From the NCBI RefSeq assembly GCF_008831285.2, contig NC_045147.1:11659427-11723426 (forward strand): a stretch of 64,000 bases of DNA, read 5' to 3'. This document shows positions 51,148 through 61,364 of this stretch, one piece after another. The position numbers and the translations under genes were made by a program. The first letter of the stretch is position 1. Every line of letters begins with the position of its first letter. The notes below the pieces were generated by a model. It saw only the letters and a list, made by a program, of their open reading frames with translations, was not told the origin of the DNA and made no database searches. Source of the stretch: Nymphaea colorata (lineage: Eukaryota > Streptophyta > Magnoliopsida > Nymphaeales > Nymphaeaceae).

Positions 51148-52530
51148 AAATTTATAGATGAAGACATTTGAGTTGAAAAAAAGATTATAGAGATAGAAAA
51201 TAAGACATTCATGTAGGTATTAAAATAAAATATAGAAGCATAGAGAGAGGAAAATGAAAGGAATCATCATGTTGATACATATGTATATAATATGTATACA
51301 CATATGTGTCTTCATGAGATTAGAAATCAAGAAATGAAAAATAACAGACTTCAAGTTTGATGTAGGCCGAAGGGAAGTTTGGACTCATGCAAGAGTTTAA
51401 GCTAAGTCCCCAAAGCCACATTAGAATGTCTCTTTTAAAAATGTTTTGGAAAGTATGATTTATATAAACATAGAATGTTATTATTTGGTTTGTCACAAGG
51501 GATATATTTCTTCCACCGTTGGTTGTTGAAGAAAAACAAGTAATATAATGAGGCACTCGTTAGGGTTCTTAATTGGGTGATTAGGAAGAAAAATAGCATA
51601 AAATGACATGCAAATACATATTAACATGTACATTTTTGTGAGGATTTTTCTCGGGTTGGACAAGTCCCAACCTCAAAATTTAATATGAAGATAAAGATAA
51701 ACAACCCTAAACCACACTTTCATTCTCACCATACATTCACATATAAATGGAAAACCAAACAACTATGCATGGATAATATATAGACAATCTTTAAAGAAGG
51801 AAAAGAGAGAGATTGAGAGCATGATGGAGAGAGAAATGTTCAACTAGGAGGGAGGACATGGTGTAACTATGAAATGATATACCATCTCATCTTCTCATGC
51901 TCCCGGTGCACTTGAGCATAGCCTTTTGACTCTAAACTAGAGATTGAGAACTATCTCATACGGCCATTGGGAGATGAAGAAGGGGAAAAAATGAAGAAGC
52001 AAAACAAGACAATTTTTGAGAAATGAAATAACATGATTCAAGCATGAAAATAAAAGATCATCTCATTTTCTCATGCTCTCGGTGCACTCAAGCATAGCCT
52101 CTTGACTCTAAAATGGAGATTGAGGGCTATCTCCTTTGACCATAGGGAGAGGAAGAAAAGAGAAAAATAGGAGGAAGCAAAAGAACAACAAGAATGTATT
52201 CAAGAAATGAGAGAACATGATTCAAGCACATCTCCAAATTCGTTCTAAATCCGATTTTGTTTAGTCGGTTGTCAACTCATTCGAGCGTGCGACTTGGGTT
52301 TTTTTTTTAAAAAAAAATGTTTTGGTGTGAGAAATGAGTTCTGAAAACAAAGGAAAGGTCCGTGCACGTGCGACACTCAAATTTTGTCGTTTCAAACTTG
52401 ATTCTAATTTTGGGTTTGAAATGCTTGATTTCGATTTGAACTTAGGTTTTGGATCTAATTTGGATCCAAAGGTTGGGTTTTGTATTTTAATAAAAGAACG
52501 TATCATTTGAAAAAATTCGGGTTGATTACA
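49970..52530. mobile_element. Probable solo LTR inserted in the array
   Basis: Unrelated 2.56-kb sequence interrupts a unit between TTTTCATG and TCGAAGATAA, which are adjacent in other units (compare about 46110-46125). It starts TGTTCGCATC and ends GATTACA (TG..CA). Flanks are ATGCT on the left and ATGTC on the right. The uninterrupted unit near 46115 has ATGCC, so each flank differs from a 5-bp target duplication by one C-to-T change. No gag or pol is visible, so a long solo LTR fits best. It contains an internal ~180-bp tandem duplication (about 51885-52230, CTTGAGCATAGCC../CTCAAGCATAGCC..) and an (AT)n run at 51105-51145. Confidence 0.6.
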
Positions 52531-55500
52531 ATGTCGAAGATAAAAAATGCCGATTTAGCGAGAATCATTAACTCCGACGAAGTGCAGTCGGTCGTGAAGC
52601 TCGCGAGATCGATATTTGTCATCTTTGTCATCGGAAAAATGTACCCAGTCTTTTTCTCCGACAGCTAGTCTATGGAACCAAGGGATCAAAGACCAATGCC
52701 GACCTCACCTGAGTTTTGCACCGTCTTGAAATTCCGACGGCTTCTTCAAATTCCAGCCGACTTCTTCAAATTCCGATGGCTTCTTGAAATTCAGACGATT
52801 TCTTCCATAACACCTTATCTACAAAACCAACAGATCATTGACCAATACTGATCTCGCCAGCCCGGCCATCGGTTTCACCTCTGGTGGCTGGACTTTTAAG
52901 AAATCATCTGAATGATGGGAAGAAATCGTTTGAATTTCAAGAAGTCATTTGAATGGAGGGAAGAAGTCGCCTAAATGGCAGGAAAAAGTCGTTTGAATTT
53001 CAAGAAGCCATCGAAATTTCAAGAAGTCAGCCAGAATTTCAAGAAGCGGTGGAACACTGGCGAGATCAGCGTTGGTTTTCTATTTCTTGGTTCTGTAGAC
53101 TAGGTGTCGGAGAAAAATACTGGGTATATTCTACTCACGGGTAAGATAACAAACGTTGATTTAGCGAGAATCATTAACTCCGATGAAGTGCAGCCGGTCG
53201 TGAAGCTTACGAGATCGGCATTTTTATCTTCACCCTGGAAGAATGGACCCAGTCATTTTCTCCGACACCTAGTCTACGGAACCAAGGGATCGAAGACCAA
53301 TGCCGATCTCACCTGAGTTCAATGACTTCTTGAAATTCCAACGGCTTCATGAAATTCTGATGGCTTTCTGAAATTCCAACCGAATTCTTGAAATTCCAAT
53401 GGCTTCTTGAAATTCCGGCTGAATTCTTGAAATCCGATGCTTCTTGAAATTCAAATGATTTATTCTCCGACACTCTATCTATGGGACCAACTGATCGTAA
53501 ACCAATGCCGATCTCACCAGCCCGGCCATCGGTTTCACCTCCAGTGGCCAGAATTTCAAGAACTCGTCTAAATGGAGGCAACAAGTCATCTGAATTTCAA
53601 GAAGTCATCTGAATGACAGGAAGAAGTCTGAATTTCAAGAAATCGTCTGAAGGGTGAGAAGAAGTCGTCGGAATTTCAATAAACTGTTGGAATTTCAAGA
53701 AGCCATCGGAATTTCAAGAATCCGCCGAAACTTAGGCAAGATTGGTCTTCAATCACTTGGTAGGGTAGAATAGGTGTCGGAGAAAAAGACCCGGTACTTT
53801 CTTCTCATGGCAAAGAAAACAAATGCCGATTTAGCAAGAACCATTAACTCCGACGAAGTGTAGTCGGTCGTGAAGCTCTCAAGATCGGCATTTGACATCC
53901 TTGCCCTGGGAAAAATGTACCCAGTGTTTTTCTCTGACACCTAGTCTACAAAACCAAGGGATCGAAAACCAATGCGATCTCGCTTGAGTTCTGCGGCCTC
54001 TTGAAATTTCGACAGCTTCATGAAATTTTGATGGCTTCTTGAAATTCTAGTCGACGTATTCAAATTCCGATGGCTTCTTGAAATTTAGACGATTTCTTCT
54101 CCGACACCTTATCTATGGATCAACTGACCGTAGGCCAATGTCGATCTCTCCACGCCGGCCACCGATTTCACCTTCGGTGGCCAGAATTTAAAGAATCATC
54201 TGAATGGTGGGAAGAAGTCGTTTGAATTTCAAGAAATCTGAATGATGGGAAGAAGTCGTCTGAATTTCAAGAAATTGTCTAAATGGCGGGAAGAAGTCGT
54301 CGGAATTTCAAGAAGTCGTGGAACATAGGCGAGATCAGCATTGGTCCTTGATCCCTTGGTTTCGTAGACTAGGTGTCGAAGAAAAATACTGGATACATTC
54401 TTCTCAGGGCTAGGATAACAAATGTCAAGACGAAGTATAGTCGGTCGTGAAGCTCACAAGATCGGCATTTGTCATCGTTGTCATGAGAGGAATGTACCCA
54501 GTATTTTTCTCCGACACCTTGTCTATGGAACCAAGGGATCGAAGAACGATGCCGATCTTTCCTGGGTTTCATGGCTTCTTGAAATTCCGGATGACTTCTT
54601 GAAATTTTGATGGCTTCATCAAATTTTGATGGCTTCTTGAAATTCTGGCCGACTTCTTGAAATTTTGACGGCTTCTTGAAATTCAGACGATTCTTTTCCG
54701 ACACCTTGTCTATGGAACCAACTGATCGTATACCAATGCCGATCTCGCCAGCCCAGCCACCGGTTTCACCTCTAGTGGCTAGAATTTCAGCAAATCATCT
54801 GAATGGCAAGAAAAAGTCCTCTGAATTTCAAGAAGTCATTTGAATTTGAAGAAATCGTCTGAACGGCGGGAAGAAGTCGTCTGAATTTTAATAAATTGTC
54901 GAAATTTCAAAAAGCCATCAAAATTCAAGAATGTGTCGAAACTTAGGCGAGATTGGCATTGGTCTTTGATCACTTGGTACCGTAGACTAGGTGTCGAAGA
55001 AAAAGACCGGGTACATTCTTCTCATGGTTAAGATAACAAATGCCGATTTAGCGAGAATCATTAACTTCGACGAAGTGCAGTCGGTCGTGAAGTTCACGAA
55101 ATCAGAATTTGTCATCTTTGCCCTGGGAAAATGTACCCAGTCCTTTTCTCCGACACCTAGTCTACGGAACCAAGGAATCAAAGAGCAATGCTGAACTCGC
55201 CTAACTTCCACCGCTTCTTGAAATTCCGATGGCTTCATGAAATTCTGATGGCTTCTTGAAATTCCGGCTGACTTCTTCAAATTTCGATGGCTTCTTGAAA
55301 TTGAGACAATTTCTTATCTGACACCTTATGTACGGAACCAACAGATCATAGACCAATACCGATCTCGCCAGCCCAGCCACCGGTTTCACCTCTGGTGGCC
55401 AGAATTTCAAGAAATCATCTGAATGGTGGGAAGAAGTCGTTTGAATTTCAAGAAATTGTCTAAATAGCAGGAAGAAGTCATCGGAATTTCAAGAAGCCCT

Positions 55501-56263
55501 TGGAAGTTTATGAAGTCTGCTGAAATTTCAGGAAGCCATCGGAATTTCAAGAAGCCGTGGAACTCAGGCAAGATCGACATTGGTCTTCGATCCATTGGTT
55601 TTGTAGACTAGGTGTCGGAGAAAAAGACTAGGAACATTCTTATCAGGCCTAAGGTAACTCCGACGACATGCAGTCGGTCGTGAAGCTCACAAGATCGGCA
55701 TTTGTCATCTTTGCCCTGGGAGGAATGTACTCAGTCTTTTTCTCCGACACCTAGTCTATGGAACCAAGGGATCGAATACCAATGCTGATCTTGCCCGAGT
55801 TCCACATCTTTTTAAAATTCCAACGACTTCGTCAAAATTCAATGGCTTCTTGAAATTCCAGTCGACTTCTCTAAATTCCGTTGGCTTCTTGAAATTTAGA
55901 CAATTTCTTTTTCGACTCCCTACAGAACCAACTAATCGTAGACCAATGCCGATCTCACCAACGCGGCCACCGGTTTCACCTCCGATGGCCAGAATTTCAA
56001 GAAAAGTCATCTGAATGGCAGAAAGAAGTCATCTGAATTTCAAGAAGTCATCTGAATGATGAGAAGAAGTCGTTTGAATTTCAAGAAATCGTCTGAACGG
56101 CTTGAAGAAGTCGTCTTAATTTCAAGAAACCGTCGAAATTTCAAGAAGCCATGGAACTCAGGCGAGATGGGCATTGGTCTTCTATCCATGTACTCATCCG
56201 TGTTACACTCCTTTTAGCTTTGAGAGTTAGGTTGAGGGGGTATGCCATGTCGCATTTTTAGAG

Positions 56264-56800
56264 GTAGAGGTTGGAAGGTTCTACCTATTTAAAAAAGAAC
56301 TACAAGTATTGTGGTTCATTTTGCAATTCATGAGAACCTAGCGAAGTGCAAATACTAACCAAAATTCAGATTCATTTTATAAATTACCATCTTAACTTGG
56401 AGGCGGATACAAGTAAAATCTGTCCATAAATGATTCGTAAACAGGTGAAATTTCAATGGCGGCATGTTGAAATAAATATCCGAACTAGAAAGATAAATTA
56501 AGGATGAGACAAATTAATCTGTTGATAGAAGTCCAGTTGTATTCACTGCACTTATGAGAAAAAAGTAAAAACAAAAAACAAACAACACCCTGCATTTGCT
56601 TTCGAATACCAGATCTGTTTCGGTGATCATCAGAACCCGACATTCTTGCTTTCATGGAAGTGGTGACCTGCTGGGCCACCTTGGGGGAAGGACAGCAACG
56701 CGTACCAAATTGGCAGCACCTTCAGCCGGAGAGAGATCGCCGGTGGCGAAGCTCATGTCAGTAATCACAAGCTTTGCCGTTCAACTCAAAGGCCAAGAGG
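56264..56800 (-). pseudogene. SDR pseudogene: truncated exon 5 and 3' flank
   Basis: Nearly the same as 36957-37443 and nearest to gene 4. Exon 5 homology from about 56798 down to 56633 ends abruptly upstream at GGCCAAGAGG|ATTATG, so the YxxxK part is gone. The C-terminal codons are better kept than in the 36957 copy. It sits immediately right of the RPL4 array. Confidence 0.8.
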
Positions 56801-57349
56801 ATTATGTTCACCAAATTTTAGTGCTTGATGTCTCGCATTGACAGAGGACGACTGCCAGTTCGGTCCATACTCATTTAGGCTACTTGGAGAAATGTTTAAT
56901 AATTGGAGACATACAAATTATTTAGCCAACACCGCTACATGTTGATTCTTTTGGAGCGATCAACTATGACTGGGGCCAAGGCCAAGCAAGTCAAATTATT
57001 AGTAAAGGTTTCTAATAACAATAAGAACGATTTTGCGTTTGTTTGCTTGATATACCCTTGGTGTTTCAATTTAACCCAAAAACAAAACTACAAAATATTA
57101 GATTTCATTGGCAAGGAGAATCTAACTGCAGATACTAACCAAATACAGATTCATTTTAAATTTATATGTCCATCATAACCTGGCAGACAATCCAAACTTG
57201 AACTTAAGATTGCCATTGCCTCAAATTTCAGCAAATATCCAAACAAGAAAGGTAAACCAAGATAGATTAAGTTGAGGGCGAAAAAAGAAAAACAAAAAAA
57301 CAAAATCATTACACATTTGCTTTTGAATTCCAGAACTTTTTGGTGATCA
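56801..57349. other. 3' flank of SDR gene 4
   Basis: About 57120-57345 is homologous to the 3' flanks of both SDR pseudogenes (ACTAACCAAAT.CAGATTCATTTTA and CAAATATCCAAACAAGAAAG words), confirming gene 4 as their nearest relative. No other gene is seen. Confidence 0.55.
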
Positions 57350-59524
57350 TCAGAACTTGGCATCCTTACCTTCAAGGAAGTTGTGGCCAGAAAGGCCACC
57401 GGCGGGGAGGAGAGCAACACACACCAAATTCGCGGCCCCTTCAGCCGGAGAGAGATCGCCGGTGCCGAAGGTCATGTCAGTCATCACATAGCCAGGGGTG
57501 GCACTATTGACACAAGCTTTGTCGCCCAATTCAAGGGCCAAAAGCCTCGTGTATGCGTTCAACGCAATCTTGGAGACGGTGTAAGAAGGAACCTTGAGGG
57601 GCCACTTCTCCATGGCCTGTTTGGATTTCAGATCTTCAAGGAACGTGTCTAACACCTCATCAATCTTTTGCTCCGTCAACCCCTCTGTATCGCTCAATTG
57701 CTTCCTCAACTCATCATCCCTGAGAAACTGCTAGCATCATTGTTGATTTACTGTCAATTTTATATATCTATCTTTGGTTTAAGAACACTTGGAAAACAAA
57801 AAAAAATTGATTTGTTTACTACTTGCAAAAAAAAAAATAAAGCCATATGAGCTTACGGGGTTGAACCAGGGAACAGATTAATGTTGGAGACTTACAAGAA
57901 GTAGTCCGTAGACGGATGAGACGTTGACAATCCTGGGCTTGTAAGAAGAGGGGCGCAGGAGAGGGAGCAACGCCTTGGTCACCCTCTTGGTTCCGTAGAA
58001 GTTGGTCTCTATGCAGTCCTTTGCCGACTCCTGCTTCTCCAGTATCCTGTTTAAGCATGGAGGATGTACCTGTGTATAATCCTTTTCTCAAGGAGAAAAA
58101 TAAAAAAATCAACACACATGTACAAACACACACACACTCACAGTTTTCAAGATTCTGAATTACACTTCAAAGAAGACAATAGTCTTTGACAATAGCTTCA
58201 ATTAAGGAAACTTTTATACCAGTAATTGTCATGCACACAGACCTGTGCACATTTGCGCCGTGTACAAGCCTGGGATCATGACCAGGTTCCCAAATCTTTA
58301 TGGGGTAAACGACTCGTTAATTGTTTTAGTTGCCGACTCGTTATTCCTTAAAATATCAACACCCTAAATTTTCTTATCTAAGCGTAAATGGTTAGGTAAT
58401 CTATTCATCTATATTGAAGAATTGATCTAAAGGAATAATTCATTGTATAGAATCCTTGCCCAGAGCATGCATTACATATAGTTTAAATGGTCAGAAAGAA
58501 CGCTGCCACAGTTGAAGCTGAAACTGTTCCACAAAATGTGCAGACGACGGCTTCTTCAGTTTATGGAATCAAATAAAACGCCTCCTAATACAAGGGCATA
58601 CGAATTTCATGAACTAGGAGAGAGGAAGAGGGAGAGGGTACCAGAAAGGTTCTCATGTCTACATTGTTCTGTTCCAAGAACTTCCAATCAGCATTTAGAA
58701 CAGCAGCGTTGTTTACCTGCATCAACAATATATTTTCTGCTTAATCAACCTATGAAAATTAATATACCTTGGGGCTTTTATTTTAAATCAACTTTATGGC
58801 GAGAAGAGGAAAAGAAGCTTCATTGATGAGCGAAAAGTTCGAGGAAACTTTCTTTCACGATGCTTGATACTTGATTGCCCCTACAAAATAGGAAATCAAT
58901 CGAACACCAGGGTTCGATACTCGAGCGCTTTTCTTCCCTCTTGCGAGGAAGGTCTGAACATACAAGGAATTAATTTCTATTATACTTCGTGTCTAATAAG
59001 TTTGGTTTCTGATGTCAATTGATTTTTATTGAAAGCGTTTGACCGACACGTAGGGAGGATGGAAACCTAACAACTTTTGGTTTCTACTTACCAGAATGTC
59101 GATAAATCCAACATGTAGCTTCAACCAGTCGACGAAATTCATCACACTCTGCCGTTGAGTAATATCGAGAGTGTGGAAGATGACCTTCTTCCTCCCCAAT
59201 TGTGCCGCCTCCTGCAGGAACTGTTGAGCAGAGGCTGAAAGTTCCTCTTGTGGCCTACGAGCAGTCATGATGACGGTAAGCCCCTTTTCTGCGAGCTGCC
59301 GGCAGACTTCCAGCCCGATCCCTCGGTTCCCTCCCGTCACCACCGCCACTGTCTCCTCACTCCACCACTCTGAAGTACCCTGCGCTTCCTGCAACCAAAA
59401 TTAAACCGGTCGACGTTTATCATCGGATCGATCCAGAAGATGTATCGGCAGCCAGGTTCTAGGTAACAAATTTCCTTGACATAAAAGTTCTTTGGGGTGT
59501 TTTTCATCAAGATTTGCTCACCAT
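57350..59524 (-). CDS. SDR gene 4: NAD(P)H-dependent short-chain dehydrogenase, SDR114C-like
   Basis: Coding exons in transcript order: 59522-59524 (ATG only), 59092-59388, 58642-58716, 57896-58069, 57350-57727; phase-0 GT..AG introns, all short. The product is 308 aa. It has TGGNRGIG, NNAA, Asn in CIETNFYG (N148), Ser in VNVSSVYG (S177), YTVSK (Y232, K236), and an ATPGYVMTDM loop where the other copies have a VHPG loop. All catalytic residues are present. Exon 3 is two codons shorter than in the other copies, and the start of exon 4 (VHPPCLNRILEKQ) is unlike the others, pointing to a different pocket. It is separated from the other three intact genes by the RPL4 array and over 34 kb. Confidence 0.87.
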
Positions 59525-60429
59525 TTTTTGTGGGAATACCGGTCCAATCGGATCCAGAACTCGGACAACAATCTTTCAAACTGGAAAATTGCAGAGAGTT
59601 GATAATTCTTTAACCTTCCTCTCTCTTATCTCGCATTTCGCTCACCCTCTCCCTCAAATGTGCAACTACGATAAAGAGATTCGGGTTCAGAGATGTCTCT
59701 TTCTCTCGTACGTTAAGATAAGACTCTGGAACAAGTTTGAAAAAGAACGAATCTGTGGTTTGTATGGCGCATCTTAGGTGGCGGTAAGAGATTGAAGGTT
59801 TCATCGTCTCCCTTTAGGTGGTCCAGCAGGTCTGTTATTTCAACAGGTGTTTCGTACCGCTTGACAACTAGTCAGCATCAGAATCACGTACAACTCTGTA
59901 GCGTTTTGCAAAAGACTGTAGATGTCAGACGCCTTGGGAGATTCGAGTTTCACTGTTTTACTTTAATTTCACTTTCGTCCTTCATCACATTTGGGCAGAA
60001 CCACCCAATTCATTCATGTGGCAGTCTGACTCGTCATGATGAACAGAAAAAAATATGTCATGATGAACATACGTAAGTCGAGTGAGGAATCCACTTAAAA
60101 AAAAAAAAAAAAAAAGAGAAATATGAACAGGATGTACTTGTGGAGTGTTGAAGTGGGTTCCTCATCCTGATTTTTAAAAAATTTGATTCTCGAGACAAAC
60201 ACAAGACCGAAATCCCGAATCTTTTATGAAAATATGAAGAAATTGGGATTTCGCTCTGTGGATTTAGATCCCAACATGTTTGTTAGTGGTTATAAGATTC
60301 AAGCAAACGTCGTTTTCAATTAGCGAGTGAATCAGTGATGGCTTTGAGAGGGCTTTTCAACAACAAATATTTGTTTTCTTTTACTCGTAAAAGAGCATCA
60401 ATTTTTGACACAGTTGCAAGGTCTAATTG
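59525..60429. other. Upstream region of SDR gene 4
   Basis: Should contain the promoter of SDR gene 4; no convincing TATA box was picked. A poly-A run lies at about 60097-60115. No gene is recognised. Confidence 0.45.
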
Positions 60430-60965
60430 TTGGGTCAAGTCCAGTCTCAAGTGAGGACTCAACCCGACCCATCACTTAAGTGATGGGCGGAGGAAAAGAG
60501 AAGGGCACCAGTTGGTGCCCCCATCGCCCTTACATCTCTTTCTTTTGGGGAAAAAGAAAAGAGATCTCCCCCTTGTGGCTGCACACAACAAAAGGAGAAG
60601 GAAAAGAGGAAGGCAAAGAAGAGAAGAATGAGAAATCGCAGCAAGGTTGCGTGTGTTGATTGGCACGCCAAGAAGAGAAATGAAAGACAAAGAAGAAAGA
60701 AGAAATTAAGGGAGTCTTCATTGGGTGATCTCTTTCTTGTTTCTTTGAGGCTCTTTCTTTCACTCGTATAAGAGAGTGTTATTGCTCTCTTGAGTTCACT
60801 GTTTTTCGTAAAACAGTAAGGATATTGTTGCTGGTGTATTTGGCTCCTTTCTTGATGTATAAAAAGTCTCTCTTGCCCATGGTTTTTTATCCCATTATTG
60901 GAGGGTTTTTTACGTAAATTGGTCTCTTATTTCTGCATTATTTAGCATATATTTGATATATATTA
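60430..60965 (+). mobile_element. Older LTR-like sequence
   Basis: Begins TGTTGGGTCAAGTCC. It later has a promoter-and-leader pattern (GTATAAGAGAGTG, GATGTATAAAAAGTCTC) and ends with a TTTTTACGTAAATTGGTCTC stretch as found near the end of many Copia LTRs. No internal region follows, because the minus-strand Copia element begins at about 60977. It may be a solo or partial LTR hit by a nested insertion. Confidence 0.4.
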
Positions 60966-60976
60966 CTTTAATATAA

Positions 60977-61364
60977 TGAAAAACAAGGAAGAGAGAATGA
61001 GAGACACAGAGCTTAACGTGGTACGGAGAATGATTCTCCTACGTCCACAATGAACCTCTCTCACAGATTATTCTAGGTGAGGTTTCATTATTTATAGAGG
61101 AAGAATTACATCTCGTCAATCTTGGAAAGATGTCTTTCCTTTTGTTTACAGTTTGGCTTATTCATTCGTTGGGATTTTCTTCCCTTTGTTGGCTTGAAAA
61201 TTTCTTCTTCCTTGCTGCTCTAATCATGGGATTTTTTCAGTTGACGCTGGTTTCCTTTTTCCTCAATTTTCTTGCCTTTGTTTTCAGCTTGTTTTTCTTG
61301 CCTTTGTGGTGTGTTTCCAAATTCATCGCTGGATTGGGATCTCGTTGGATCTACTATGCTGACA
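60977..61364 (-). mobile_element. 3' LTR of the Copia element
   Basis: On the minus strand the polypurine tract GAGTTTGAGGGGGGA is followed by TGTCAGCATAG, the LTR start, at 61364. The body contains GGAGAATCATTCTCCGTACC, a hairpin-like word common in Copia LTRs. The far end is placed at TTGTTTTTCA (60977), but this boundary is uncertain because the other LTR is outside the window. Confidence 0.6.

Larger units (their letters stand above)
43096..56195. repeat. Tandem array of RPL4-derived hairpin units (about 17 units)
   Basis: Landmark cores (ATTAACTCCGACGAAGTGCAG or variants) occur near 43250 (reverse), 43735, 44298, 44912, 45587, 46152, 46753, 47355, 48015, 48595, 49279, 52567, 53173, 53843, 54430, 55059 and 55651. 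Spacing is about 560-730 bp once the 49970-52530 insertion is removed. In each unit a left arm (GGCGAGATCGGCATTGG .. GTGTCGGAGAAAAAGACTGGG .. AAATGCCGATTTAGCGAG) is matched by its reverse complement to the right of the core, giving arms of about 110 bp and a loop of about 40 bp. A third copy of part of the arm follows (GACACC..GTCTACGGAACC..GATCTCGCC), then a short hairpin GGCCACCGG..CCGGTGGCC. Between these lie 19-22 bp repeats, GAATTTCAAGAAGTCGTCG on the left and their complement on the right. The arm plus core translates as RPL4 ([27 protein letters not shown]). It has no intact reading frame. Confidence 0.88.

Noticed and set aside
43197-55595. Dozens of 60-110 aa open frames on both strands in the array
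   Set aside because: They are translations of the same RPL4-derived and 19-22 bp repeats in several frames. None is conserved as a full frame between units.
43096-56195. CRISPR-like reading of the regular short repeats
   Set aside because: Repeats are variable, adjacent rather than spaced by unique spacers, inverted in half of each unit, and in a plant genome.
59610-60076. Frames upstream of SDR gene 4
   Set aside because: Random-looking composition in the expected promoter area.
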